A DNA stretch of 64,000 nt from Ramlibacter algicola. GTDB lineage: Bacteria; Pseudomonadota; Gammaproteobacteria; Burkholderiales; Burkholderiaceae_C. Each line of letters starts with the position of its first letter. The stretch's first letter is position 1. The DNA lies in contig NZ_JAEDAO010000001.1 in the NCBI RefSeq assembly GCF_016641735.1, positions 1,922,001 to 1,986,000 of the forward strand, in the 5' to 3' direction. Below are positions 15,486 to 23,522 of this stretch, piece by piece. Both the position numbers and the translations under genes were made by a program. The notes beneath the pieces were generated by a model. The model was not told the DNA's origin. It ran no database searches and saw only the letters and a list, made by a program, of their open reading frames with translations.

Positions 15486-16463
15486 TCAGGCGGCGGCGGC
15501 AACGGGAGCGGCGGGCGTGCGCACCAGCTTGGCCAGGCGCAGCGCGCGGCCGGCGAACAGCCCGTTGAACACGCCGTAGGTGCAGGCAATCGCGAGCACG
15601 AAGCTGCCGTCCTGCACGCGTTGCGGCGCCAGGGCCAGCTCGACGCCGACGGCCCACTTCACCAGGAAGATGCCGACGATCATCAGGAGCGGCAGCACGC
15701 TGCCGGGCACGTGGAACTGGCGGCGCGCGGCGTCGTAGCTCGCGTTGGGCATGCCGGGCAGGAAGGCCAGCGCGACGAGGCCGGCGACGCCGATCCAGGC
15801 CGAGAGCACTTCGGTGAACAGGTGCGAGGACGCGAAGGCGCCGACCATGCCCGAGGCGGAGAAGGCCAGCATCCCGACCGGGACCAGGGCGGTGCGCAGC
15901 GCGCCGACGTTGCGGGCACGCAGCTGGGTCGCGCCGAGCACGACCAGGCCGGCGAGCAGGCCCCCGACCCAGGTCGGCGTGCCGCGCAGGATCTGGCCGA
16001 ACGCTTGCGGGTGCTTGGACAGCAGCTGGACCAGCGCGGACGACGCCAGCAGGTCCGGCATCGCGACGTGGCTCCACAGCAGGTCGCCGAGGTAGCGGCC
16101 CGGCAGCAGCGTGAAGGCACCGGCGACCAGGCACGCACCGATGTACAGCTTCTGCATGCGGCCGCGGTGCGCCCGGATGTTGCCCTTGGCCAGCGCATGG
16201 AACGCGCCCACCAGCGAGAACAGCGTGAACGGCACCAGCAGGTGGATCGGCGTGTAGCCCGCGATGTTGGGCAGGCGGAAGTCGCGGATGAACAGGGCCG
16301 AGATGGCGGTGACGAGCATCAGCGCGACCCAGGTGAACCCGACGGCGCGGTGCAGGCGCGGTCGCTGCTGGCGGCCCAGCCGCGCCCAGAGCGCGACCGG
16401 CCCGAGGGCCAGCGCGCCGAGCGCGGCGGTCATGTGGACGGCGATGGTGGGGGTGAGTTGCAT
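15486..16463 (-). CDS. DUF2306-DUF6622 fused membrane protein
   Basis: 325-residue polytopic membrane protein. The N-terminal half (to about residue 150) looks like DUF2306: HRAVGFTWVALMLVTAISAL, AGYTPIHLLVPFTLFSLVGA and AHRGRMQKLYIGACLVAGAF. The C-terminal half, starting at FGQILRGTPTWVGGLLAGLV, matches the small DUF6622 membrane proteins of Burkholderiales, which normally begin at this point as separate proteins. GGAG precedes the ATG by eight bases. First gene of the operon with two 2TM proteins and a LytS/LytTR pair. Function of both domains is unknown; heme or quinone handling is only speculation. Confidence 0.8.
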   Translation of the reverse strand: MQLTPTIAVHMTAALGALALGPVALWARLGRQQRPRLHRAVGFTWVALMLVTAISALFIRDFRLPNIAGYTPIHLLVPFTLFSLVGAFHALAKGNIRAHRGRMQKLYIGACLVAGAFTLLPGRYLGDLLWSHVAMPDLLASSALVQLLSKHPQAFGQILRGTPTWVGGLLAGLVVLGATQLRARNVGALRTALVPVGMLAFSASGMVGAFASSHLFTEVLSAWIGVAGLVALAFLPGMPNASYDAARRQFHVPGSVLPLLMIVGIFLVKWAVGVELALAPQRVQDGSFVLAIACTYGVFNGLFAGRALRLAKLVRTPAAPVAAAA

Positions 16464-16604
16464 GGCGTGGCTCCTGGCGATGGAGCGGACTGTGCCGGCG
16501 GGGGTGGCCGGCCGCCATGCGGCGGAGACGAAACGGAGGGGTGGGGGAGCGAAATGCAGGCGGCGGGGCGCGAAATGCGGTCTCCGCTTCGCTCGCCCGC
16601 GGGG

Positions 16605-16706
16605 ACTCAACGCAGAGGACGCAGAGAAAAGAGAGAGGACCCAGAGGAACCCTTTCCCGGTTTCCTCCGTGTCCTCTCTCCTCCTCTGCGTCCTCTGTGT
16701 CGAGTG
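16605..16706. repeat. Long hairpin repeat of the CGCAGAGGACGCAGAG family
   Basis: Left arm starting ACTCAACGCAGAGGACGCAG and right arm ending in CTCTGCGTCCTCTGTGTCGAGT pair imperfectly over about 45 bases each, around a short GGAACC..GGTTTCC centre. Same family at 29410, 37081, 51306 and 52531. It lies in the gap 16464-16731, which has no gene. Confidence 0.8.
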
Positions 16707-16731
16707 AAAGGGGAGCGGAGCGATCCCGCCC

Positions 16732-17115
16732 TCAGAACCTGCCCATCTCCCCCGTGCCGCCCAGCTCGCCGGCCAGGTTGGCGCGGCGGGTTTCGGTGCG
16801 GCGCTCGGACACGGTGACCATGGACGGCGTTGCCGGCCGGGCGGGCGCGGCGATTTCGACGTCGCCGTAGCGCACGAAGCGGGCGGCCTGCGAACCGGCC
16901 TCGCGGCGGGCGGCGCGGGCTTCGGCGCGCTCGGACGCCGACACCCGCTGCGGCTGCGCGAGCGCGGGGCCGAACTCGCCGTAGCCCACCATGCTGTGGG
17001 CGGCGATCACCGCCTCCTGGTGGACGGTGGCGCGGTCGGCGGCGCGGATGGAGCCGGTGAACGAAGCCGAGCTGGCGAGCAGGGCGGCGGCAATGGAAAA
17101 GAAGCGGACTTGCAT
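16732..17115 (-). CDS. Predicted secreted protein of unknown function
   Basis: 127 residues with a signal peptide (MQVRFFSIAAALLASSASFT, cleavage probably after SIRA near residue 26). The mature part is Ala- and Arg-rich (ASERAEARAARREAGSQAAR) and ends in TGEMGRF, resembling DUF4148-type small periplasmic proteins of Burkholderiales, but the match is not strong. GAGGT lies before the ATG at 17115. It is downstream of, and perhaps co-transcribed with, the DUF4242 gene. Confidence 0.7.
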   Translation of the reverse strand: MQVRFFSIAAALLASSASFTGSIRAADRATVHQEAVIAAHSMVGYGEFGPALAQPQRVSASERAEARAARREAGSQAARFVRYGDVEIAAPARPATPSMVTVSERRTETRRANLAGELGGTGEMGRF

Positions 17116-17165
17116 GGTGACCTCGCTGGGTGATGGGGGTGGTGGAAGGGTGGGACGACGCCGGT

Positions 17166-17621
17166 TCAGGCCGGCTGCGTCTCGGCGGTGGTCGGGTCGA
17201 TGACCGACAGGATTCGGTTCACGGCATTGGCCGGGAAGCCGCCGCGGCGCGCGTGCTCGCGCACGAGCTCCTCGTCGGCGGCCTGGTACACGCAGTACAT
17301 CTTGTCGCCGGTGACGTAGCTGTGCACCCACTGCACCTGCGGACCCATCGCCTGCAGCACGCCGCACGAGGTGCGGGATGCCGCCTGCAGGTCCGTCGGC
17401 GTCCATTGGCCGAGGTGGGGGATGTCGCGTTCGATGACGAATCGGGGCATGAAGCTCTCCTGGTTGGAAGGGTGGGTGGGGGCAGGGAAATCGCCGGTCA
17501 GCGGCAGGGAAATCAAAGCCAGCTCGTCCGCGGGCGCCTGCTGCGCGATCAGCGCGGTGGCCTGCACGGCCGCGGCGACGGTGGCGGCGAAGGCGAGGAC
17601 GGACGAGGTGGTGCGGTGCAT
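17166..17621 (-). CDS. DUF4242 (SCO4226-like) protein with two possible starts
   Basis: The 94-residue DUF4242 domain begins at the ATG at 17450 (MPRFVIERDIPHLGQWTPTD) and contains GVLQAMGPQVQWVHSYVTGD and KMYCVYQAADEELVREHARR; SCO4226-like proteins are small ferredoxin-fold nickel-binding candidates. GGAGAG (17455-17460) lies just upstream of that ATG. The same frame continues to an ATG at 17621, itself preceded by GGAG, which adds 57 residues starting with a signal-peptide-like segment (MHRTTSSVLAFAATVAAAVQ). Either a secreted 151-residue form, a cytosolic 94-residue form, or both are made. The domain is clear; the choice of start is not. Confidence 0.75.
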   Translation of the reverse strand: MHRTTSSVLAFAATVAAAVQATALIAQQAPADELALISLPLTGDFPAPTHPSNQESFMPRFVIERDIPHLGQWTPTDLQAASRTSCGVLQAMGPQVQWVHSYVTGDKMYCVYQAADEELVREHARRGGFPANAVNRILSVIDPTTAETQPA

Positions 17622-17843
17622 GGCGTCTGGCTCCGGGAGGGGACGGTGTGCGGAAGATCGATGGCTGCAGTCTGGGCGACCGCGGTATCAGGCGCATGTC
17701 ACGCGCCGGCGAGTGCGTATGCGTGCGTGATCCACGTGTGTCCGCGCCGCACGGCCGAGCCTGGTTCGCATCGCTGCGTATCGCGCGTGTATCGCCCTGG
17801 AAATCGCCGCGACGGTCGCGTGCACGGCGCCTAGACTGGCGCG

Positions 17844-20237
17844 ATGGACCGGCTGCCCGCCCCGCTGCCGATCGCCGCCGGCGAGGGTGGCTCGCGCCGG
17901 CGGCGCCGTGCCACGGACGTGCGCGAACCGCCGTATCGCGCGATCTTCGAATCCAGCCTCGATGGCCTGTTCCTCTGGGACGAGACGCCGCGCCTGGTCG
18001 ACGTCAATCCCGCCGGCCTCGCGCTGTATGGCTACCGTCGCGACGAGATGGTGGGCCGCACGTACCCGCCCGGCATGCCGTCGCAGTACGTGCGTTCGCG
18101 GCTGCAGATGGTGCGGCGCGCGTTGCAGGGCATCCCGACGCACGTCGAGACCACGGTGCTGCGTCCCGACGGCAGCACCTTCGAGGCCGACCTGCGCGTG
18201 CTGCCCTTCGTGCACCAGGCGCGCCCGCATGCGCTCGCGGTGCTGCGCGACATCACCGAGCGGCGCCAGCGCGAGCAGGCGCTGCGCGACAGCGAGGCGC
18301 AGTACCGCGCGATCTTCAACGCGTCGATCGACGCCCTGGTGCTGCGCGACGCGCAGTTCCGCATCGTCGACGTCAACGCCACCTACGAAGCGCTGACCGG
18401 CTTCTCACGGGCCGAGGTGCTGGGCGCCGACCAGGTGATGGCGAATCCGCCGGCAATCGTCTCGCGCATCCGCGCGATGCACGAGCAGGCGCTGGCCGGC
18501 TCGACCCCGCGGCTGCAGACGCACCTGCTGCGCCGCGACGGCGGCCACTACGAGCTGGAGCTGCGCGCCGTGCCGATCCAGCACCGGGGCAAGCCGCACG
18601 TGCTGTACATGGGGCGCGACGTCACGCAGGCGCGGCAGGCCGAGAAGGCGCTGCGCGGCAGCGAGGAGCAGTACCGCGCGATCTTCAACGCGTCCGCCGA
18701 TGCGCTGGTGCTGCGCGATGCCGACTACCGCGCGGTCGAAGTCAATCCGGCCTACGCGGTCCTGAGCGGGTCCACGTGCGAGGAGGTGCTGCGCGTGCCC
18801 GAAACGCCGTCGCCGTCGGGCACCGCGCTCGGGGCACGCCACCTCGCCGAGCACCAGCTGGCGCTGGGCGGCCAGCCGCTGTCGTTCCAGACCACGGCGC
18901 GGCGAATGGACGGCACGCCGCTGGAGGTCGAGGTGCGCGCGACGCCGATGACGTACCGCGGGCAGCCGCACGTGCTGTACGCGTCGCGCGACATCAGCGA
19001 CCGCATCGCCGCCGAACAGCGGCGCGGCGACCTGGAACGCGAGCTGCGGCAGGCGCAGAAGATGCAGGCGATCGGCCAGCTCACCGGCGGCCTCGCGCAC
19101 GACTTCAACAACATCCTCACCAGCGTGCTCGGCTACGTGATGCTGGCGCAGGAAGGGCCGGCGGCGTCGGCCGACGCGACGCTGGCGTCGCAACTCGCGC
19201 AGGCGCGGCTGGCGGCCGAGCGCGCGCGCGACCACGTGGCCCAGCTGCTCGCGTTCTCGCGGCCGCACCGCGGCGAGCGGCGCCGGCTCGTGCCGGGGCA
19301 GGTCGCGCTCGAGGTGGTGCAACTGCTGCGGCCGAACCTGCCGTCCACCATCGTGCTGGACTGCGGTTCGTGCGCCGACGTGCAGCTGGACTTGCCGCAC
19401 GTGCTGGTCGACCCGGTGCAGTTCGAGCAGGTGCTGCTGAACCTGCTCCTCAACGCGCGCGACGCGATCGACGGGCACGGCACGATCCAGATGGACGTCG
19501 GCTGCGCACCGGCGAGCGGCCCGTGCGCTTCCTGTGGCTGCAGCCTGGGGCCGGTCGATTGGGTCGGCTTCGAGATCCGGGACGATGGGCACGGCATCGC
19601 CGGCGACGTGCTGGACCGCATGTTCGATCCGTTCTTCACCACCAAGCCGGTGGGCCGCGGCACCGGCATGGGCCTGGCGATGGTGCACGGCATCGTGCAC
19701 GACCATGGCGGGCACCTGCAGGTGCAGTCCGCGCCCGGGCACGGCTCGACGTTCCGCGTCCTGCTGCCACGCGCACCGCGCATCGCCTGCCTCGACAGTC
19801 CGCTGCCGGTGCGGGCGCCCACCGCCGCGCCACCCGGGCCGCTGCACGGCCGCGTGCTCCTGGTCGAGGACGAGGCGACGGTGAGCGCGTTCATGCAGGA
19901 CCTGCTGGGTGGCTGGGGTCTGGACGTCGTCGCCGAGCACGACCCCGCGCTGGCCGCGCGGCGCCTCGAGCGCAGGGACGAGCCGCTGGCCCTGCTGCTG
20001 ACCGACCACACCATGCCCGGCATGACCGGCCTCGCGCTCGCGCGCCACGCGCACCAGCACCGGCCCGCATTGCCGGTGCTGCTGTACACGGGGAATGCCG
20101 CGGAGCTGGACCCGGCGGAACTGGCCGGCGGCGGCATCTCGGCCGTGCTGGCCAAGCCACTCGACGTCGCGGCGCTGCGGGGCACCGTCGCCGGCTTGCT
20201 CGGCGCGGCCCCGCCGGTGTGCACCGGGCCACAGTAA
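17844..20237 (+). CDS. Hybrid sensor histidine kinase with three PAS domains
   Basis: 797 residues, no transmembrane segment, so a cytosolic sensor. Three PAS domains (about 27-145, 150-270, 275-395) each begin with a YRAIF(E/N) motif. HisKA at about 405-475 has H-box GGLAHDFNNILTSVLGYVML; the ATPase at about 510-640 has LLNLLLNARDAID, DDGHGIAGDVLDRMFDPFFT and GTGMGLAMVHGI. A receiver domain ends the protein (about 670-790; LLTDHTMPGMTGLALA phosphoacceptor). A cysteine cluster (GCAPASGPCASCGCSLG) sits inside the ATPase domain before the D-box. Followed 41 bases later by an OmpR-type regulator, its probable partner. Confidence 0.92.
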   Translation: MDRLPAPLPIAAGEGGSRRRRRATDVREPPYRAIFESSLDGLFLWDETPRLVDVNPAGLALYGYRRDEMVGRTYPPGMPSQYVRSRLQMVRRALQGIPTHVETTVLRPDGSTFEADLRVLPFVHQARPHALAVLRDITERRQREQALRDSEAQYRAIFNASIDALVLRDAQFRIVDVNATYEALTGFSRAEVLGADQVMANPPAIVSRIRAMHEQALAGSTPRLQTHLLRRDGGHYELELRAVPIQHRGKPHVLYMGRDVTQARQAEKALRGSEEQYRAIFNASADALVLRDADYRAVEVNPAYAVLSGSTCEEVLRVPETPSPSGTALGARHLAEHQLALGGQPLSFQTTARRMDGTPLEVEVRATPMTYRGQPHVLYASRDISDRIAAEQRRGDLERELRQAQKMQAIGQLTGGLAHDFNNILTSVLGYVMLAQEGPAASADATLASQLAQARLAAERARDHVAQLLAFSRPHRGERRRLVPGQVALEVVQLLRPNLPSTIVLDCGSCADVQLDLPHVLVDPVQFEQVLLNLLLNARDAIDGHGTIQMDVGCAPASGPCASCGCSLGPVDWVGFEIRDDGHGIAGDVLDRMFDPFFTTKPVGRGTGMGLAMVHGIVHDHGGHLQVQSAPGHGSTFRVLLPRAPRIACLDSPLPVRAPTAAPPGPLHGRVLLVEDEATVSAFMQDLLGGWGLDVVAEHDPALAARRLERRDEPLALLLTDHTMPGMTGLALARHAHQHRPALPVLLYTGNAAELDPAELAGGGISAVLAKPLDVAALRGTVAGLLGAAPPVCTGPQ

Positions 20238-20278
20238 CCGAGTGCTGGCGCAGGAGGCGCGGCGCAGAATCCTGCGGC

Positions 20279-21025
20279 ATGGATGCCCGCGCTCGCCTGC
20301 TGGTGGTCGACGACGATTCGTCGGTGCGCGCGCTGCTGCGCGAGTACCTCGGCGGCCACGGCTTCGACGTCGCCGAGGCGCGCGACGGCGTCCAGATGCG
20401 TGAACAGCTGCGCGCCGCGGTGCCCGACGCCGTGCTGCTGGACTTGCGGCTGCCTGGGGAGGACGGCCTGGCGCTGGCGCGCGAACTGCGCGAGCACCAT
20501 CCCGTGGGCGTCATCATGGTCACGGCCTCGGCCGACGTCGTGGACCGGGTCGTGGGCCTGGAGCTGGGCGCCGACGACTACATCGCCAAGCCCTTCGACC
20601 TGCGCGAACTGCTGGCGCGCGTGCGCAGCGTGCTGCGGCGCCTGCAGGCGCGGACCGCGCCGCCGCCCATCGAGACATCCGCGCCTGCGCCTGCGCAGAC
20701 GCAGCCGCCCGGCCGCTTGCGCGTGGGCCGCTGCGAGTTCGACCTGCAGTCGCGCCGCCTGTTCGAGGTGGGCGGCAGCGAACTGCCGCTGACCGCGATG
20801 GAGTACGACCTGCTCGCGACGTTCGTGGCCAACCCGAACCGCGTGCTCACGCGCGATCAGCTGCTGCTGCAGACGCGCCAGCGCGAATGGGAACCCTACG
20901 ACCGTTCGATCGACATCCGCATCGGGCGCCTGCGCCGCAAGATCGAACCCGACCCCGAGGGCCAGCCGCGCTGCATCCGCACCGTGCGGAATGCGGGGTA
21001 CATGTTCGTGCCGGGTGGGAACTGA
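20279..21025 (+). CDS. OmpR/PhoB family response regulator
   Basis: 248 residues: receiver (about 5-118) with Asp11-13, phosphoacceptor Asp55 (LLDLRLPGEDG), Thr82 and Lys104, a Pro-rich linker (about 125-145), and a winged-helix output domain (about 150-245; LTAMEYDLLATFVANPNRVL, YDRSIDIRIGRLRRKIEPDP). ATG at 20279 follows the hybrid kinase by 41 bases. Very likely the cognate regulator of that kinase. Ends just before a palindromic repeat. Confidence 0.93.
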   Translation: MDARARLLVVDDDSSVRALLREYLGGHGFDVAEARDGVQMREQLRAAVPDAVLLDLRLPGEDGLALARELREHHPVGVIMVTASADVVDRVVGLELGADDYIAKPFDLRELLARVRSVLRRLQARTAPPPIETSAPAPAQTQPPGRLRVGRCEFDLQSRRLFEVGGSELPLTAMEYDLLATFVANPNRVLTRDQLLLQTRQREWEPYDRSIDIRIGRLRRKIEPDPEGQPRCIRTVRNAGYMFVPGGN

Positions 21026-21042
21026 GTTCACGCAAGCGGTTC

Positions 21043-21132
21043 CGTCATTCTCGCGAAGGCGGTAATCCATCGCTTCCGCCTTCTCTGGGTCGTGGGAGGA
21101 CGCGGTGGGTTCCTGCCTCCGCGGGGACGACG
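21043..21132. repeat. Dispersed palindromic repeat pair (degenerate)
   Basis: ATTCTCGCGAAGGCGGTAAT and the facing CCTGCCTCCGCGGGGACGAC element, with a linker around CGCTTCCGCC. The first palindrome carries substitutions relative to other copies, so this is an older copy. Confidence 0.75.
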
Positions 21133-21176
21133 GGCTTGACCATGGCACCATGGCGCTCCCAAAGGAGACCCCGCCC

Positions 21177-22118
21177 ATGCTCGATCTGCAGGCCCAGGCG
21201 CTGCTGCGCCTGATCCAGGAGAAGAACATCCCGCCGACGCACACGCTGCCGCACACGCAGGCACGCGAGTACTACCGCGCGCGGCGCGCCGTCACGCAAC
21301 CGGAGCCGCCGCAGGTCGGCGAGGTGCGCGAGCTGAAGGCGCCGGGGCCGGCCGGGGACATCCCGCTGCGGATGTACCGGCCGCAGGGCAGCGCGGCGTC
21401 GACCACGGTGCCCGTGCTCGTGTACTACCACGGCGGCGGCTGGGTGATCGGCGACCTGGAGACGCACGACACGCTGTGCCGGCAACTGGCCAACGCGTCC
21501 GGCTGCGCGGTGGTCGCCGTCGATTACCGCCTGGGACCGGAGCATCGCTTCCCCGGCGCGGTCGATGACGCGATGGCGGCGACGCGCTGGGTGCATGCGA
21601 ATGCCAAGGACCTGGGCCTGGACGGCACGCGCCTCGCGGTGGGCGGCGACAGCGCCGGCGGCAACCTGGCCGCCGTGGTGGCACTGCTGGCGCGCGACGA
21701 CGGAGGGCTGCCGATCCGCTTCCAGCTGCTCATCTACCCGGCCACGGACCAGCGCCACGACGTCTACCCGTCGCGGGCGTCCAACGGCAAGGGCTACCTG
21801 CTGGAAAAGGACACGATGGACTGGTTCCACGACCACTACATCCCCGACCCGAAGCAGGACTTCGACTGGCGCGCCTCGCCGATGCTGCACGAGAGCCATG
21901 CCGGCCTGCCGCCGGCGTTCGTGCTGGTGGCGGGCTACGACCCGCTGCGCGACGAAGGCGTCGCGTATGCGGACAAGCTCAATGCGGCCGGCACGCGCGC
22001 GTCGCTGGTCAGCTTCGAGCGGCAGATCCACGGCTTCATCACCATGGGCAAGGTGATCGAGGAAGCCAACACGGCCGTGCGGCTTTGTGCCGCGGAATTG
22101 CGGTCCGCACTCGCCTGA
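21177..22118 (+). CDS. HSL-type alpha/beta hydrolase (carboxylesterase)
   Basis: 313 residues with the hormone-sensitive-lipase family signatures: oxyanion-hole motif YYHGGGW (HGGG at 85-88), nucleophile elbow GGDSAGG with Ser159, acid Asp255 (AGYDPLRDEG) and His285 (QIHGF). All triad residues are in the correct order. ATG at 21177 is preceded by AAAGGAGA; an upstream in-frame ATG lies next to a palindromic repeat and is less likely. It would hydrolyse short-chain esters in the cytoplasm. Native substrate unknown. Confidence 0.92.
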   Translation: MLDLQAQALLRLIQEKNIPPTHTLPHTQAREYYRARRAVTQPEPPQVGEVRELKAPGPAGDIPLRMYRPQGSAASTTVPVLVYYHGGGWVIGDLETHDTLCRQLANASGCAVVAVDYRLGPEHRFPGAVDDAMAATRWVHANAKDLGLDGTRLAVGGDSAGGNLAAVVALLARDDGGLPIRFQLLIYPATDQRHDVYPSRASNGKGYLLEKDTMDWFHDHYIPDPKQDFDWRASPMLHESHAGLPPAFVLVAGYDPLRDEGVAYADKLNAAGTRASLVSFERQIHGFITMGKVIEEANTAVRLCAAELRSALA

Positions 22119-22180
22119 GCCATCCCGCGCGGCTGAGCCAGCCGGGATAATCGCGCTTTGCCTGTTCGGAAGGAAAGCGC

Positions 22181-23005
22181 GTGGATCTCGTCCTGTTGTT
22201 GAAGGCCGCCATCATGGGGGTCGTGGAGGGGCTCACCGAGTTCCTCCCGATCTCCAGCACCGGCCACCTGATCCTGGCGGGCTCCCTGCTGGGCTTCGAC
22301 GACGACAAGGCCAAGGTCTTCGACATCGCGATCCAGACCGGCGCCATCGTCGCGGTGATCATCGTCTACTGGCAGAAGATCCGCTCCACGCTGGTCGCGC
22401 TGCCGACGCAGACGCAGGCCCAGCGCTTCGCGCTCAACGTCTTCATCGGCTTCCTGCCCGCCGTCGTCCTCGGCCTGCTGCTGGGCAAGGCGATCAAGGA
22501 GCACCTGTTCACGCCGGGCGTGGTGGCCACCACCTTCATCCTGGGCGGCTTCGTGATCCTGTGGGCCGAGCGCCGGCAACAGTCCACGGTGCGGGTGCAG
22601 GACGTCGACGAGATGACGCCGCTGGATGCGCTGAAGGTCGGGCTGGTGCAGTGCCTGGCCATGGTGCCGGGCACCAGCCGCAGCGGCGCCACCATCATCG
22701 GCGGCATGCTGCTCGGGCTGTCGCGCCGCGCCGCCACCGACTTCTCCTTCTACCTTGCTATCCCGACGCTCATCGGTGCGGGCGCGTACAGCCTCTACAA
22801 GGAGCGCGCGCTCCTCAGCGCCGCCGACCTGCCTCTGTTCGGCGTCGGGCTGGTGTTCTCGTTCCTGAGCGCCTGGGCCTGCGTGCGCTGGCTGCTGCGC
22901 TACATCTCCAGCCACAGCTTCACGCCGTTCGCCTGGTACCGCATCGCGTTCGGCATCGTCGTGCTGCTGACCTCGTGGATGGGCTGGGTCGATTGGCACG
23001 GATGA
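22181..23005 (+). CDS. uppP: Undecaprenyl-diphosphatase
   Basis: 274-residue integral membrane enzyme that dephosphorylates undecaprenyl diphosphate to recycle the carrier lipid for peptidoglycan; overproduction gives bacitracin resistance in the family. The two catalytic signatures are intact: [19 protein letters not shown] near the N-terminus and [15 protein letters not shown] near residue 170. About eight hydrophobic segments. Starts with GTG at 22181, with AGGAAAG just upstream. Length and motifs are standard. Confidence 0.96.
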   Translation: MDLVLLLKAAIMGVVEGLTEFLPISSTGHLILAGSLLGFDDDKAKVFDIAIQTGAIVAVIIVYWQKIRSTLVALPTQTQAQRFALNVFIGFLPAVVLGLLLGKAIKEHLFTPGVVATTFILGGFVILWAERRQQSTVRVQDVDEMTPLDALKVGLVQCLAMVPGTSRSGATIIGGMLLGLSRRAATDFSFYLAIPTLIGAGAYSLYKERALLSAADLPLFGVGLVFSFLSAWACVRWLLRYISSHSFTPFAWYRIAFGIVVLLTSWMGWVDWHG

Positions 23006-23128
23006 GGCCCACTCTGGATCAGGCGTGAGCGTTTCGTCCTACTCGCCACAGCGCGCGGACCCGACAGGCACCCTGGAGGTGCGCGGCCATCATCCTTGTC
23101 AAGGCGAAACTCGCCAATCCTGACGGCC

Positions 23129-23332
23129 ATGGACCAGCAACAAAGCGGCGGCAGCGACGAACGATCGTCCGATGCCACCTCGCAGCAACAGCAGCAGCCC
23201 CAGTCGCCGCGCTCGCGATCGAGCGGCGACGACACGTGGGGCATCGGCTCGTCGTCGGCGATGGACCGGCTGCGCGAACGCAATTACCGCGGCCGCCGCA
23301 ACGTGACGGACCGGCGACCGGCGTCGGAGTGA
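23129..23332 (+). CDS. Small Gln/Ser-rich hydrophilic protein
   Basis: 67 residues from ATG at 23129 (MDQQQSGGSDERSSDATSQQ), low complexity in the first half with a run of glutamines, then a basic RLRERNYRGRRNVTDRR tail. No signal or membrane segment. A good rho-independent terminator stands 10 bases after the stop, which supports a real transcription unit. Function unknown; the disordered composition suggests a nucleic-acid or protein-binding peptide, but that is a guess. Confidence 0.55.
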   Translation: MDQQQSGGSDERSSDATSQQQQQPQSPRSRSSGDDTWGIGSSSAMDRLRERNYRGRRNVTDRRPASE

Positions 23333-23341
23333 ACGACCAAC

Positions 23342-23365
23342 AAGGGCTGCAGTCGCAGCCCTTTT
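23342..23365 (+). terminator. Rho-independent terminator
   Basis: AAGGGCTGC-AGTC-GCAGCCCTTTT: a stem of seven G/C-rich pairs extended by A-T pairs, a four-base loop and a T run. It closes the unit of the small Gln/Ser-rich gene. Confidence 0.85.
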
Positions 23366-23398
23366 GCATGGCGCCCGGGGCAGGCCGCCCTCTACGTT

Positions 23399-23516
23399 GT
23401 CGTTCCGGCGCAAGCCGGAATCCATTCCGGGTGCGGCGCTGGCGCGCCTACGTGTGGATTGCGGGTCAAGCCCGCAATGACAAAGGTGCAGCTGTCATTC
23501 AAGCCCGCAATGACAA
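23399..23516. repeat. Composite dispersed palindromic repeats
   Basis: ATTCCGGC-type palindrome (about 23401-23421), then the CCCGCAAT-type unit (23431-23476) that matches 9151-9207 in reverse, then a shortened copy to 23516. The third unit retains only the ATTCAAGCCCGCAATGACAAA half and looks like a partial duplication. Confidence 0.8.
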
Positions 23517-23522
23517 ACCGGG

